From: JAMCRM01 sp041685075
Lineage (GTDB): Bacteria; Acidobacteriota; Terriglobia; Bryobacterales; Bryobacteraceae
Length of the DNA stretch: 24,561 bases
NCBI GenBank assembly: GCA_041685075.1
Contig: JAWLGN010000050.1
Coordinates: forward strand, 1 to 24,561
Direction of reading: 5' to 3'
The position numbers and the translations under genes were made by a program. The notes under the pieces are model-generated. The model made no database searches. It saw only the letters and a list, made by a program, of their open reading frames with translations, and was not told the origin of the DNA. Below are positions 14,139-21,340 of this stretch, piece by piece; the first letter of the stretch is position 1, and the number at the start of each line of letters is the position of its first letter.

Positions 14139-14780
14139 ATGTTCACCTGGATTTGTCCGCAGTGCGGGCGCGAAGTCCCCCCATCCTACAGTGAGTGTCC
14201 GGATTGCGCAGCCCGAGAGAAAGGGGAGCCGGCAGCGCCGGTCGAGGAGCCGGCGGCGCCCGCTCCAACGCCTCCGCCGCCTCCCAAGAGAGCCGCGCGG
14301 GCGCCGCGCCGGGGCATGCCCACCTGGCTGATGAGCCTGCTGTTTGCGGCGGCGTTCATCGCCATCGGGGTGGGCGCCTACTGGGGCGTGAGCCGCATGG
14401 GCCGGAACGCGGGAAAACAGCAGCCGGCGCTGGCGTTCGAAGACCCCGGTACGGCGCAGCCGAAGCCGCACCCGCTGGAGCCGTACATCGAGGTGACCGG
14501 CGTGCGTTTTCTGCAAGACGACCAGAAACGCACGGAGGTGCGCTTCGTGCTGGTGAATCACTCGCCGGACAGCATCAAGGACCTGGCGGGCACCGTGACG
14601 CTGCTGGGCCGCGCGGAGGGTTCGGGCGAGCAGCCCGTGGGAACCTTCGGCTTCAAGGTGCCGAGCCTGGCGGCGTGGGGCACCCGGGAGATGTCGGCCG
14701 TCATGGATACCGCGCTGCGCGTCTACGAACTGCCCGACTGGCAGAATGTCTCCGCGCGCGTGCGGATCACCGCGCCATAG
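14139..14780 (+). CDS. Zinc-ribbon single-span membrane protein
   Basis: A 213-aa protein with an N-terminal zinc ribbon CxxC-x10-CxxC (C6, C9, C20, C23), a Pro/Ala linker (~30-58), and one membrane span (~63-83, WLMSLLFAAAFIAIGVGAYW). The C-terminal ~110-aa domain begins PYIEVTGVRFLQDDQKRTEV and reads like an FxLYD/immunoglobulin-like beta domain. The presumed topology puts the ribbon in the cytoplasm and the beta domain outside. Function is unknown; similar zinc-ribbon membrane proteins occur widely in Acidobacteria (recollection). Start is ATG 14139, with AGGATTAGAG just upstream that could serve as a weak ribosome binding site. Its 3' end overlaps the convergent SRPBCC gene by 14 bp. Confidence 0.82.
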   Translation: MFTWICPQCGREVPPSYSECPDCAAREKGEPAAPVEEPAAPAPTPPPPPKRAARAPRRGMPTWLMSLLFAAAFIAIGVGAYWGVSRMGRNAGKQQPALAFEDPGTAQPKPHPLEPYIEVTGVRFLQDDQKRTEVRFVLVNHSPDSIKDLAGTVTLLGRAEGSGEQPVGTFGFKVPSLAAWGTREMSAVMDTALRVYELPDWQNVSARVRITAP

Positions 14781-15234
14781 CCGCGTTGAAGATACGGATG
14801 AGCGCTTCGGCGCGGTACTCGAAAATCTCCTGCACTTTGCGCCGTACGTAGAGCCAGTGCACCAAGCGGCCTATGAAGCCGAGGGGCAGGGCGTAGTCCA
14901 CGCGGTCCCGGACCACGGTGCCCTGGGGCGAGGGATGGAACTCATGGCGGTGGCGCCAGTAGCGGTAGGGTCCGGCTACCTGCTGATCGGTGAACAGGAA
15001 GGGCGGCTCGTACTCGGTGATGAGGGTCTTCCAGACCAGCGGTATGCCGGCCACGCGAATGCGATAGTCGATTTCCGCGCCGTAGCGCATCGCGACCGGT
15101 TCCGGGCTGAGGATCCGGAAGCCCAGCCAGGGCGGCGTGATGCGCGCGAGGTTGGAGGGATCTTCGAAGAAGGCGAACGTTTCGGCAACCGCGGCCGGGA
15201 CCGTGATGCGGCGCTCGAGAGTGTAGATCTTCAT
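14767..15234 (-). CDS. SRPBCC (START/Bet v1-like) ligand-binding protein
   Basis: A 155-aa protein of the SRPBCC superfamily. The start MKIYTLERRITVPAAVAETFAFFEDPSNLARITPPWLGF and the segments VRDRVDYALPLGFIGRLVHW and FEYRAEALIRIF match cyclase/dehydrase-like members, which enclose a hydrophobic ligand cavity. The ligand is unknown. Start is ATG 15234, with AAGGAG about 10 nt upstream; longer in-frame sequence toward 15951 is the antisense of endonuclease III and is rejected. The gene overlaps the zinc-ribbon gene tail-to-tail by 14 bp and diverges from nth, with the 23-bp repeats lying between. Confidence 0.85.
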   Translation of the reverse strand: MKIYTLERRITVPAAVAETFAFFEDPSNLARITPPWLGFRILSPEPVAMRYGAEIDYRIRVAGIPLVWKTLITEYEPPFLFTDQQVAGPYRYWRHRHEFHPSPQGTVVRDRVDYALPLGFIGRLVHWLYVRRKVQEIFEYRAEALIRIFNAAMAR

Positions 15235-15281
15235 GGCCCGCTGTCTCCTTTGATGCCACAGATCGCCCCCGGGACACAAAT

Positions 15282-15349
15282 CCGGGCCCGTGGAAAAGCG
15301 CCATCCGGGCCCGTGGGGAAGCGTCACCCGGCCCGCAGGAAGCGCTATG
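15282..15349. repeat. Three degenerate 23-bp tandem repeats upstream of nth
   Basis: Units at 15282-15304, 15305-15327 and 15328-15349 share CCGGGCCCGTGG/CCGGCCCGCAGG followed by AAAGCG or GAAGCG and a short variable tail (23, 23 and 22 bp). The third unit ends 8 nt before the nth start codon, and its tail supplies part of the TATGAT hexamer. Confidence 0.7.
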
Positions 15350-15351
15350 AT
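15346..15351 (+). promoter_or_regulatory. Candidate -10 element for leaderless nth
   Basis: TATGAT ends 6 nt before the ATG at 15358, and no Shine-Dalgarno sequence intervenes. No good -35 is present about 17 nt upstream, where the 23-bp repeats lie. Confidence 0.35.
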
Positions 15352-15357
15352 GTTGCC

Positions 15358-16047
15358 ATGCCCACCGCCCCTTCCCAGGTGAAGCGCGCCAGAACGGCGG
15401 CCGCGCGGCGCAGCCGCGTGGAGGAGATTCTCGATCTGCTGGACCGCATGTACCCCAAAGCCACCTGCGCGCTCCATCATCGCAATGCCTGGGAGTTGCT
15501 GGTAGCCACCATCCTTTCGGCGCAGTGCACGGATAAGCGGGTGAACGAGGTCACCCCGGGCCTGTTCGCCAAGTATCCCACCCCGCAGGACTTTGCCGCG
15601 GTGCGGCCGGAGGTGCTGGCAGAGGATATCCGCAGCACGGGGTTTTTCAACAACAAGGCCAAATCGCTGGTGGGAGCGGCGAAGAAGGTGGTGGGGGAGT
15701 TCGGCGGCAAGGTGCCCCGCACCATGGAAGAGATGCTCACCATCCCGGGTGTGGCGCGCAAGACGGCCAACGTGGTGCTGGGTACGGCCTATGGTATCGC
15801 CTCGGGAGTAGTGGTGGATACTCACGTGCAGCGCGTCTCCAGGCGGCTGGATCTGACCAGGGAAACCGACCCGGTGAAAATCGAGCAGGACCTCATCCGG
15901 ATCGTCCCGCAGAAGCGCTGGATCCTGTTCTCCCACCAGGTGATTCACCACGGGCGCGAGCGTTGCCAGGCGCGCAAGCCGCGTTGCGCCATCTGCCTGC
16001 TGGACCCGCTATGTTATGCCCCGGATAAGAACCTGGCGGGCGCCTGA
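15358..16047 (+). CDS. nth: Endonuclease III (DNA glycosylase/AP lyase)
   Basis: A 229-aa Nth homologue that removes oxidised pyrimidines and nicks abasic sites in base-excision repair. ELLVATILSAQCTDKRVNEV is the family's N-terminal signature. The helix-hairpin-helix is TIPGVARKTANVVLG with catalytic Lys135; the second catalytic residue is Asp154 in VVVDTHVQR. The C-terminal 4Fe-4S loop has the exact Cx6Cx2Cx5C spacing (C203, C210, C213, C219). Length is normal, with a ~20-residue basic N-terminal extension. Start is ATG 15358; the longer frame to 14746 is antisense of the SRPBCC gene. TATGAT 6 nt before the start suggests leaderless mRNA. A strong terminator follows at 16157-16201. Confidence 0.95.
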   Translation: MPTAPSQVKRARTAAARRSRVEEILDLLDRMYPKATCALHHRNAWELLVATILSAQCTDKRVNEVTPGLFAKYPTPQDFAAVRPEVLAEDIRSTGFFNNKAKSLVGAAKKVVGEFGGKVPRTMEEMLTIPGVARKTANVVLGTAYGIASGVVVDTHVQRVSRRLDLTRETDPVKIEQDLIRIVPQKRWILFSHQVIHHGRERCQARKPRCAICLLDPLCYAPDKNLAGA

Positions 16048-16156
16048 ACCCGTCTTTACCGGATTTTTACAAGCACCCGACTAACCAAAACGGCCGTGGT
16101 GCGTTTAATGAATCAGACGGGCAGCGAGACCGGCACACGTTTTCCCCTTGCGATTG

Positions 16157-16201
16157 CCGGGCTTTCAGCGCTGGGCCTTCTGGAAGCCCGGTCTTTTTTT
16201 T
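16157..16201 (+). terminator. Strong intrinsic terminator downstream of nth
   Basis: CCGGGCTTTCAG (16157-16168) pairs with CTGGAAGCCCGG (16180-16191) as a 12-bp stem with one wobble and an 11-nt loop. It is followed by TC and eight T residues to 16201. It lies about 110 nt after the nth stop and only 16 nt before the GTG of the next gene. The stretch 16048-16156 holds no gene that I can see. Confidence 0.85.
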
Positions 16202-16204
16202 CGC

Positions 16205-16210
16205 TACACT
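16205..16210 (+). promoter_or_regulatory. Candidate -10 element for leaderless lipoprotein operon
   Basis: TACACT follows the terminator T-run directly and ends 7 nt before the GTG at 16218. The intervening GAGTTCC is no good ribosome binding site at that distance. The -35 region would fall inside the terminator stem and matches consensus poorly. Confidence 0.4.
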
Positions 16211-16217
16211 GAGTTCC

Positions 16218-16745
16218 GTGCTCTCGCGGCGCTTCCTATCCCTGCTTTCTGCCGTAATTCTGGCCGGTTGCGCGAGTTATCCGGAGCCTTATCCGCCGCC
16301 GCCGCAGCGTTGGGGACCGCAGGTGGTGAAACCGCCGGTGGTGCGATCCTTCATCCGGATGAACGACCCGCACGCGGAGCAGTACATCGTGGGCGGCATC
16401 AGCCCAACGGTGGAGGCGGGCACGTGGCGATGGGCCTTCGAGCGGCCGGAACTCGAGTTTCACCTCGAGGGGGCCGAGGGCTGGACATTCGTCATGGAGT
16501 TCGCCCTTCCCGCCGCCACATTCAAGGACACCGGGCCGGTGACCCTGGCGGTGCGGGTGAATGACGCGCCGCTGGGAAAGATGCGCTGCGACCGGCCAGG
16601 GACGCACCGCCTGGAGATGCCGGCGCCGGCGGCGGTAGTGCGCGCCGGGAAGAACCGCGTGGTGGTCGAGCCGGACAGAGTCTGGCCGTCCGGCGACGGC
16701 CGGGTGCTCGGATTCATACTCATCTCGGCCGGGTTCGAGCGGTGA
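16218..16745 (+). CDS. Small lipoprotein, first gene of glycosyltransferase operon
   Basis: A 175-aa protein with a lipoprotein signal peptide: MLSRRFLSLLSAVILAGC, lipobox LAGC with Cys18 as the lipidated residue. A Pro-rich stretch follows (YPEPYPPPPQRWGP), then a ~130-aa beta-rich domain (ELEFHLEGAEGWTFVMEFAL..., LAVRVNDAPLGKMRCD..., NRVVVEPDRVW). The domain reads like a jelly-roll or carbohydrate-binding-type sandwich, but I cannot name a family. Start is GTG 16218. Its stop overlaps the next gene's ATG (TGATG at 16743-16747), so the lipoprotein and the membrane glycosyltransferase are probably translated together and may work on the same envelope glycan (inference). Confidence 0.8.
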   Translation: MLSRRFLSLLSAVILAGCASYPEPYPPPPQRWGPQVVKPPVVRSFIRMNDPHAEQYIVGGISPTVEAGTWRWAFERPELEFHLEGAEGWTFVMEFALPAATFKDTGPVTLAVRVNDAPLGKMRCDRPGTHRLEMPAPAAVVRAGKNRVVVEPDRVWPSGDGRVLGFILISAGFER

Positions 16746-18952
16746 TGCCGCAGGCCGCGGGAGTCCTGTTCGGCGCGCTCTTCACCGTGGCGGTGGCGAC
16801 GGCGCTCGGCAAACTGCTGCTGCGGGGGTTGAAGGCGCCGCTCTATCGCGAGGAAGAGACCGCGCTGGCGTTTGTATCGGGCGCCGCGGTTTTGAGCGGC
16901 CTGGTCTTCGCCGCGGCCATGGTACGAATGGCGCGCCCTGCTGTCTTCCTGGCCGCCGGCGCGGCAGTGCTGGCGGCGGCCTGGTACACGGGTGTCCACC
17001 GCGCGCGCGGACCCGCACTGCCGCCGCTGGGGCGCTTCTGGAAGCGGCTGTTCGCGACGGTGTATGTGCCGTTCGCGGTGCTCTACTTCTTCAACGCCAT
17101 GGCGCCGGAAATCAGCCCGGACGGCAGCGCGTACCACCTGGGGCTGGTGCAGCAGTACCTGGCGCGCGGCGGCATCGTTCGCATTCCGACGAACATGTAC
17201 GCCCACCTGTCGCAGGGCGTGGAGATGCTCTTCCTCCACGCCTTCGCGTTCGGGAAGCATTCGGCGGCGGCGCTGGTGCACTGCGCGTTTTTGCTGGCGC
17301 TGCCGTGGCTGGTGGTGGGCTGGGCGCGGCGGGCGGGGATTCCGGCGGCGGGAGTGTGCGGCGCCCTGATGGTGTTTGCGAGTCCTGTGGTGGGAATCGA
17401 CGGCTCGAGCGCCTACGTCGACGTGGCGGTGGCAGCGATCGCGTTCACCGTCTTCTACCTGCTGTGGATTTGGGACGCGGAGCGTACCCGCGGGCTGCTG
17501 GTGGCGGTGGGGCTGGTGGCGGGGTTCGCATACGCGGCCAAGTACACGGCGTTCGTGGCGGTGCCCTACGCGCTGGCATTCGTCGCGTGGCGATGTTGGC
17601 GGAAGCGGCAGGCGGTGGCGGGGCCGGTGCTTACCGTGGGGCTGGCGGCGGCGGTCCTGATCCTGCCATGGGTGCTGAAGAACTGGATCTGGGTGGGGAA
17701 CCCGTTCGCGCCGTTCTTGAACGCAGTGTTTCCGAATCCGTACGTGACGGTCGGGTTCGAGCAGGAGTACCGCGGGTTTCTGCGCACCTACGGGATGGAG
17801 AGCTACGCCGGGTTGCCGCTGGCGGTGATGGTTGGGGGGCAGCTCGGCGGCGTGATCGGGCCGTTGTTTCTGGTGGCGCCGGTGGCGCTTATAGCGGCGG
17901 GGCGGCGCGAGGGGCGCGCGCTGCTGGTGGCCGCGGCGGTCTTCGGCAGCACCTACTTCGGCAACGTGGGGGCGCGGTTTCTCATCTGGGTGCTGCCGTT
18001 CGCGGCGGTGGCGATGGCGATGGTGCTGCTGCGGGTGCGATGGCTGGCGCCGGCGGTGGTGGCGGCGCACGCGGTGCTCTCCTGGCCCGCGGTGGTGCCG
18101 CTGTACTCGGTCGAGACGGCGTGGCGCCTGACGCAAATTCCATGGCGCGAGGCGCTGCGGCTGGTGCCCGAAGAAAAGTACCTGGAAGAGAAGCTCCACA
18201 ACTACCGCGCGGCGCGGCTGGTGGAGCGCGTGGCGCCCGAGGGCGCGGCGGTCCTCACCCACACGGCGATGCCGGAGGCCTACACCACGCGGGACGTGCG
18301 GGTGGCGTATCAATCGGCGTCGGGCAAGACGCTGGGCAACATGCTGTGGACGCCGCTGATTCCCGAGTATGCCCCTACCTGGCTGCTGAGCTTCCGGTTT
18401 CCGGAGCGGGAGCTGCGCAAGGTGCGGGTGGTGCAGACGGCCTCGGGCGGGCCGGATTTCTGGAGCGCGGCCGAGGTGCGGGTATACCGCGGCCGAAGCG
18501 AGCTGGCGCGCGCGCCGGAGTGGCGGCTGCGGGCATCGCCCAACCCGTGGGATGTGCAGATGGCCTTCGATAACAGCCCCGTGACGCGCTGGTCGAGCGT
18601 CGAGCCGCTCTACCCGGGCATGTTTCTGGAAGTGGATTTCGGCCGCGTGGAGCGGGTGGACCAGGTGCTGGTGGAGTGCTCGCACGACCAGTACAAGATT
18701 CGGCTGCGGCTGGAGGGCGAAGACGCCGCGGGCAGGCGCGTGGAACTGGCGGCGGCTCCGGAACAGCGCGACGCGCCCGCCATCGAGGGTCTGCGCCGCG
18801 CCGCCACAGAAGAGTTGCAATTGCGCGGCATCGGCTACATTCTGGTCTTTGACGACGATTTCGGCGCGGAGGATTTCCGGACGCGGCAGCGGGAGTGGGG
18901 CATCGAAGCCGCGGGCCGGGATACCGGCGTGACACTCTATCGCATCTTATGA
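16745..18952 (+). CDS. GT-C (GT39-like) membrane glycosyltransferase with discoidin-like C-terminal domain
   Basis: 735 aa. Residues ~1-470 contain about eleven membrane spans in the layout of polyprenyl-phosphate-sugar-dependent GT-C enzymes. The first large outer loop carries the acidic motif APEISPDGSAYHLG (Asp near 126), the usual catalytic region. Residues ~560-700 form a soluble domain resembling F5/8 type C (discoidin) modules: AFDNSPVTRWSS followed by PGMFLEVDFG is the hallmark. The enzyme should transfer a sugar from a lipid carrier to a periplasmic acceptor, with the C-terminal module perhaps binding glycan (inference). A GTG at 16742 is directly adjacent to the chosen ATG 16745; the ATG overlaps the lipoprotein stop. 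Its own stop overlaps the next start as ATGA (18949-18952). Confidence 0.85.
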   Translation: MPQAAGVLFGALFTVAVATALGKLLLRGLKAPLYREEETALAFVSGAAVLSGLVFAAAMVRMARPAVFLAAGAAVLAAAWYTGVHRARGPALPPLGRFWKRLFATVYVPFAVLYFFNAMAPEISPDGSAYHLGLVQQYLARGGIVRIPTNMYAHLSQGVEMLFLHAFAFGKHSAAALVHCAFLLALPWLVVGWARRAGIPAAGVCGALMVFASPVVGIDGSSAYVDVAVAAIAFTVFYLLWIWDAERTRGLLVAVGLVAGFAYAAKYTAFVAVPYALAFVAWRCWRKRQAVAGPVLTVGLAAAVLILPWVLKNWIWVGNPFAPFLNAVFPNPYVTVGFEQEYRGFLRTYGMESYAGLPLAVMVGGQLGGVIGPLFLVAPVALIAAGRREGRALLVAAAVFGSTYFGNVGARFLIWVLPFAAVAMAMVLLRVRWLAPAVVAAHAVLSWPAVVPLYSVETAWRLTQIPWREALRLVPEEKYLEEKLHNYRAARLVERVAPEGAAVLTHTAMPEAYTTRDVRVAYQSASGKTLGNMLWTPLIPEYAPTWLLSFRFPERELRKVRVVQTASGGPDFWSAAEVRVYRGRSELARAPEWRLRASPNPWDVQMAFDNSPVTRWSSVEPLYPGMFLEVDFGRVERVDQVLVECSHDQYKIRLRLEGEDAAGRRVELAAAPEQRDAPAIEGLRRAATEELQLRGIGYILVFDDDFGAEDFRTRQREWGIEAAGRDTGVTLYRIL

Positions 18953-19899
18953 AGCTGTTTCTAGGCGTTGATGGCGGGCAGTCTACGACCACCGCCCTGA
19001 TTGGAGACGAAAGCGGGCGCGTGCTGGGCGTGGGCACCGGCGGGCCGTGCAACCACGTGGGCGCGGCCGAGGGGCGGCGGAAGCTCGCCGGCGCCGTCGA
19101 GGAGTGCTTGGGAAAGGCCTGCGAGCAGGCGGGGCTGGATGCGGCCACGGTGCGCTTCGCTGCGGCGTGCTTCGGGATGAGCGGCGGGCCGGAGGATAAG
19201 CGGGCCATCCTGGCGGAGATCCTGCGGGTCGAAGAACTGGTGGTGAGCAACGACGCGGTCATCGCGCAGGCCGGCGCCATGGCGGGTGGGCCGGGGGTGA
19301 TCACCATCGCGGGCACGGGGTCGATCGCCTGGGGCCGCAACGCGGAAGGGAAGGGAGCGCGTGCGGGCGGCTGGGGCTACATCTTCGGCGACGAGGGCGG
19401 CGGGTTCGACATCGTGCGCCGGGCGCTGCGCGCGGCGCTGCGGTTCGAGGAGGGCTGGGGACCGGAAACGGCGCTGCGGCAGGTGCTGCTCGATGCCACG
19501 GGCGCGGCGTGCGCCAACGATGTATTGCACCTGTTTTACACCACCGAGTGGCCGCGGCCGCGGGTGGCCACGCTGGCGAAGCTGGTGGACGCAGCGGCGG
19601 AAGCCGGCGATGCCGCGGCGGTGGCGGTGCTCGAAGAGGCCGCGCGGCAGCTTGCCGCGCTGGCGGATTCGGTGCGGCGGCGGCTGTTCCAGCCGGGCGA
19701 GCCGGTGGCGGTGGCGCACATCGGGGGCGTCTTCCGCAGCCGCATCCTGTTGGAACGCTTCCGTGCGCTCGTAGAGGAAGCGCCGGGCACGCGCTGCGGG
19801 CCGCCGGTCTACGGGCCGGCAGCGGGCGCGCTGCTGGTGGCCTACGGCGCCGCGCGACTGCGGCCGGAGTTGCGCGACCTGCCCGAGTTCAAGGCCTGA
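18949..19899 (+). CDS. BadF/BadG-family kinase, N-acetylglucosamine-kinase-like
   Basis: A 316-aa ASKHA-fold protein of the BadF/BadG/BcrA/BcrD ATPase family, closest in pattern to N-acetylglucosamine kinases. Phosphate-binding motif 1 is FLGVDGGQSTTTALI at the N-terminus. VVSNDAVIAQAGAM contains the catalytic-type Asp, TIAGTGSIAWGRN is the second phosphate loop, GGWGYIFGDEGGGFDIVRRALR is the strongly conserved GlcNAc-kinase segment, and AHIGGVFRS is the adenosine motif. The benzoyl-CoA-reductase branch is unlikely because no Fe-S cysteines or partner subunits are present. Start ATG 18949 overlaps the glycosyltransferase stop by 4 bp, so this is the last gene of a three-gene operon. A role in amino-sugar salvage alongside envelope glycosylation is inferred. 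Confidence 0.85.
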   Translation: MKLFLGVDGGQSTTTALIGDESGRVLGVGTGGPCNHVGAAEGRRKLAGAVEECLGKACEQAGLDAATVRFAAACFGMSGGPEDKRAILAEILRVEELVVSNDAVIAQAGAMAGGPGVITIAGTGSIAWGRNAEGKGARAGGWGYIFGDEGGGFDIVRRALRAALRFEEGWGPETALRQVLLDATGAACANDVLHLFYTTEWPRPRVATLAKLVDAAAEAGDAAAVAVLEEAARQLAALADSVRRRLFQPGEPVAVAHIGGVFRSRILLERFRALVEEAPGTRCGPPVYGPAAGALLVAYGAARLRPELRDLPEFKA

Positions 19900-19938
19900 A
19901 AAAGTGTCCCGCGGACCAGTGGCGCAGAGCCCGCGGGA
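19899..19938 (-). terminator. Intrinsic terminator for the galactokinase operon
   Basis: On the minus strand, an 8-bp perfect stem (TCCCGCGG/CCGCGGGA, 19938-19931 with 19914-19907) with a 16-nt loop is followed 3 nt later by five T residues (19903-19899). It lies about 30 nt downstream of the galK stop, in the 67-bp gap between convergent genes. Confidence 0.6.
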
Positions 19939-19966
19939 AGCTGCACGCTATGGATGACTCGATCTG

Positions 19967-21136
19967 CTAAGGTAGTTCCTCGCGGGCCGGGATGTTCTCA
20001 AGATTCCTGACTTCGCCGGCGCCGGCCGAGGGCGTGCAGGGATAGATCTGGGGCGTGATGCTGAAGCGTTGCTCGTAGGCCGCGGTGATGGCTTCGCGGA
20101 AGCGGCCCGCGGCATCCGGGCGGAGGAGATTGACGGTGCAGCCGCCGAATCCGCCGCCGGTCATGCGGGCGCCGTAGATGCCCTCCATGGCGAGCGCGGC
20201 GTCCACCAGGAAATCCAGTTCGGCGCAGCTCACCTCGTAGTCGTGCTGCAGGCTGCGGTGCGAAGCAACGAAGAGTTCGCCCATGCGGTCGAGATCGTTC
20301 GCGGCGGAGGCGGCGATGAAGTCGTTGACGCGCTGGTTTTCGCTCACCACGTGGCGGGCGCGGCGGGCGATCGTCTCGGGCAGCGCGGCGCTGTAGAGCA
20401 TTTCCGGGGTGACGTCCCGCAGGCTGCGGACTTCGGGATGCCGCGCGGCGATGTGCTCCACGGCGGCGGCGCACTCCTCGGTGCGTTGCCGGTAGGCGGA
20501 ACTCCCCAGTTCGTGCTTGACCATGGTGTTGACCGCCAGGATTTCGACGCTCGCGGGGAGTGCCACCGGGGTGTGCTCCAGGCTGCGGCAGTCGATGCGG
20601 ATGGCGGCGTGCTCGCGGCCGAAGACCGAGATGAACTGGTCCATGATGCCGCAGGGCGTGCCGACGAACTCGACTTCGGCGCGGCGGCAGAGTTTGGCGA
20701 GTTCCACCGGGTCGATGGCGCGGCCGGCGAGCAGGGCGAGCGCCGTCGAAACCTCGAGCGCCGCCGAGGAACTCAGCCCGGAACCTTCCGGTACCGTGCT
20801 GCGGATGTAGAGATCGGCCGGAGCGATGGGGTATCCGGCGGCAATGAGTTCGCGTGCCACCCCCACCACGTAATCGGTCCAGCGGCCCTCGGGCCGAAGG
20901 GCGGTAAGCGCCTCGACGGGCCAGGCGGCCGATTCCCCGGTGTGCTCGGAGTAGACGCGCAACTGCCCGGTGGAGGTGGGCGCGGCACCCACGTAGGTGG
21001 CCAGCTCCAGGGCGATGGGGAGCACGAAGCCGAGGTTGTAGTCGGTGTGCTCGCCGATTAAGTTAACGCGGCCGGGAGCGCGCCAGACGCGCAGGCCGGG
21101 CGCTGCGCCGTAGCGGGCTTCGAATGCGGCTTTCAC
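19967..21136 (-). CDS. galK: Galactokinase
   Basis: A 389-aa GHMP-superfamily kinase that phosphorylates galactose at C1 with ATP, the first step of the Leloir pathway. The galactokinase signature GRVNLIGEHTDYNLGFVLP is at ~23-41. The GHMP ATP loop is PEGSGLSSSAALEVSTAL (~114-131), the catalytic Asp lies in GIMDQF, and the C-terminal motif MTGGGFGGCTVNLL closes the active site. Length matches bacterial GalK. Start is GTG 21136, sharing GTGA with the stop of the 66-aa gene (21133-21136), which implies translational coupling. Galactose-1-phosphate uridylyltransferase and epimerase are not in this window. It is third in an operon with an SSS symporter, so the transported substrate is plausibly galactose or a galactoside (inference). 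Confidence 0.96.
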   Translation of the reverse strand: MKAAFEARYGAAPGLRVWRAPGRVNLIGEHTDYNLGFVLPIALELATYVGAAPTSTGQLRVYSEHTGESAAWPVEALTALRPEGRWTDYVVGVARELIAAGYPIAPADLYIRSTVPEGSGLSSSAALEVSTALALLAGRAIDPVELAKLCRRAEVEFVGTPCGIMDQFISVFGREHAAIRIDCRSLEHTPVALPASVEILAVNTMVKHELGSSAYRQRTEECAAAVEHIAARHPEVRSLRDVTPEMLYSAALPETIARRARHVVSENQRVNDFIAASAANDLDRMGELFVASHRSLQHDYEVSCAELDFLVDAALAMEGIYGARMTGGGFGGCTVNLLRPDAAGRFREAITAAYEQRFSITPQIYPCTPSAGAGEVRNLENIPAREELP

Positions 21137-21333
21137 CCGCGCCGCCCGCGCGCGGCCCGGCGGGCCAGCGCCAGCAGGAAGGCCCCGAAGGCCATCATGA
21201 ACAGGCCGGAGTAGAGGTTGACATTCACCTCCTGTAAGCGGGCGCGCGACTCCGGCGCCACAAGCCCGGTGATCGCCACGATCAGCCCGAGCAAGGCGAA
21301 GAAGATACCCGAAGGTGTGCGGAGGTCCATCAT
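21133..21333 (-). CDS. Small two-span membrane protein between symporter and galK
   Basis: A 66-aa protein with two predicted membrane helices (SGIFFALLGLIVAITGL at ~8-24 and LYSGLFMMAFGAFLLALA at ~40-57) and a strongly basic tail (RRAARGRRG), which would sit in the cytoplasm with the N-terminus also inside. I recognise no family. It begins 7 bp after the symporter stop and overlaps galK by 4 bp, so it is locked into the sugar operon. It may be an accessory subunit of the symporter or merely a coupled small membrane protein. Two consecutive ATG codons (21333 and 21330) are both possible starts. No catalytic motif is visible. Confidence 0.78.
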   Translation of the reverse strand: MMDLRTPSGIFFALLGLIVAITGLVAPESRARLQEVNVNLYSGLFMMAFGAFLLALARRAARGRRG

Positions 21334-21340
21334 GGCTCGG

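Noticed and set aside
15235..15951. Long N-terminal extension of the SRPBCC gene
   Set aside because: It is the antisense of nth; the SRPBCC domain and a good ribosome binding site begin at ATG 15234.
16460..18820. 786-codon minus-strand open frame opposite the glycosyltransferase
   Set aside because: Very His/Arg/Pro-rich composition and no family resemblance; it is the antisense shadow of the GT-C gene in GC-rich DNA.
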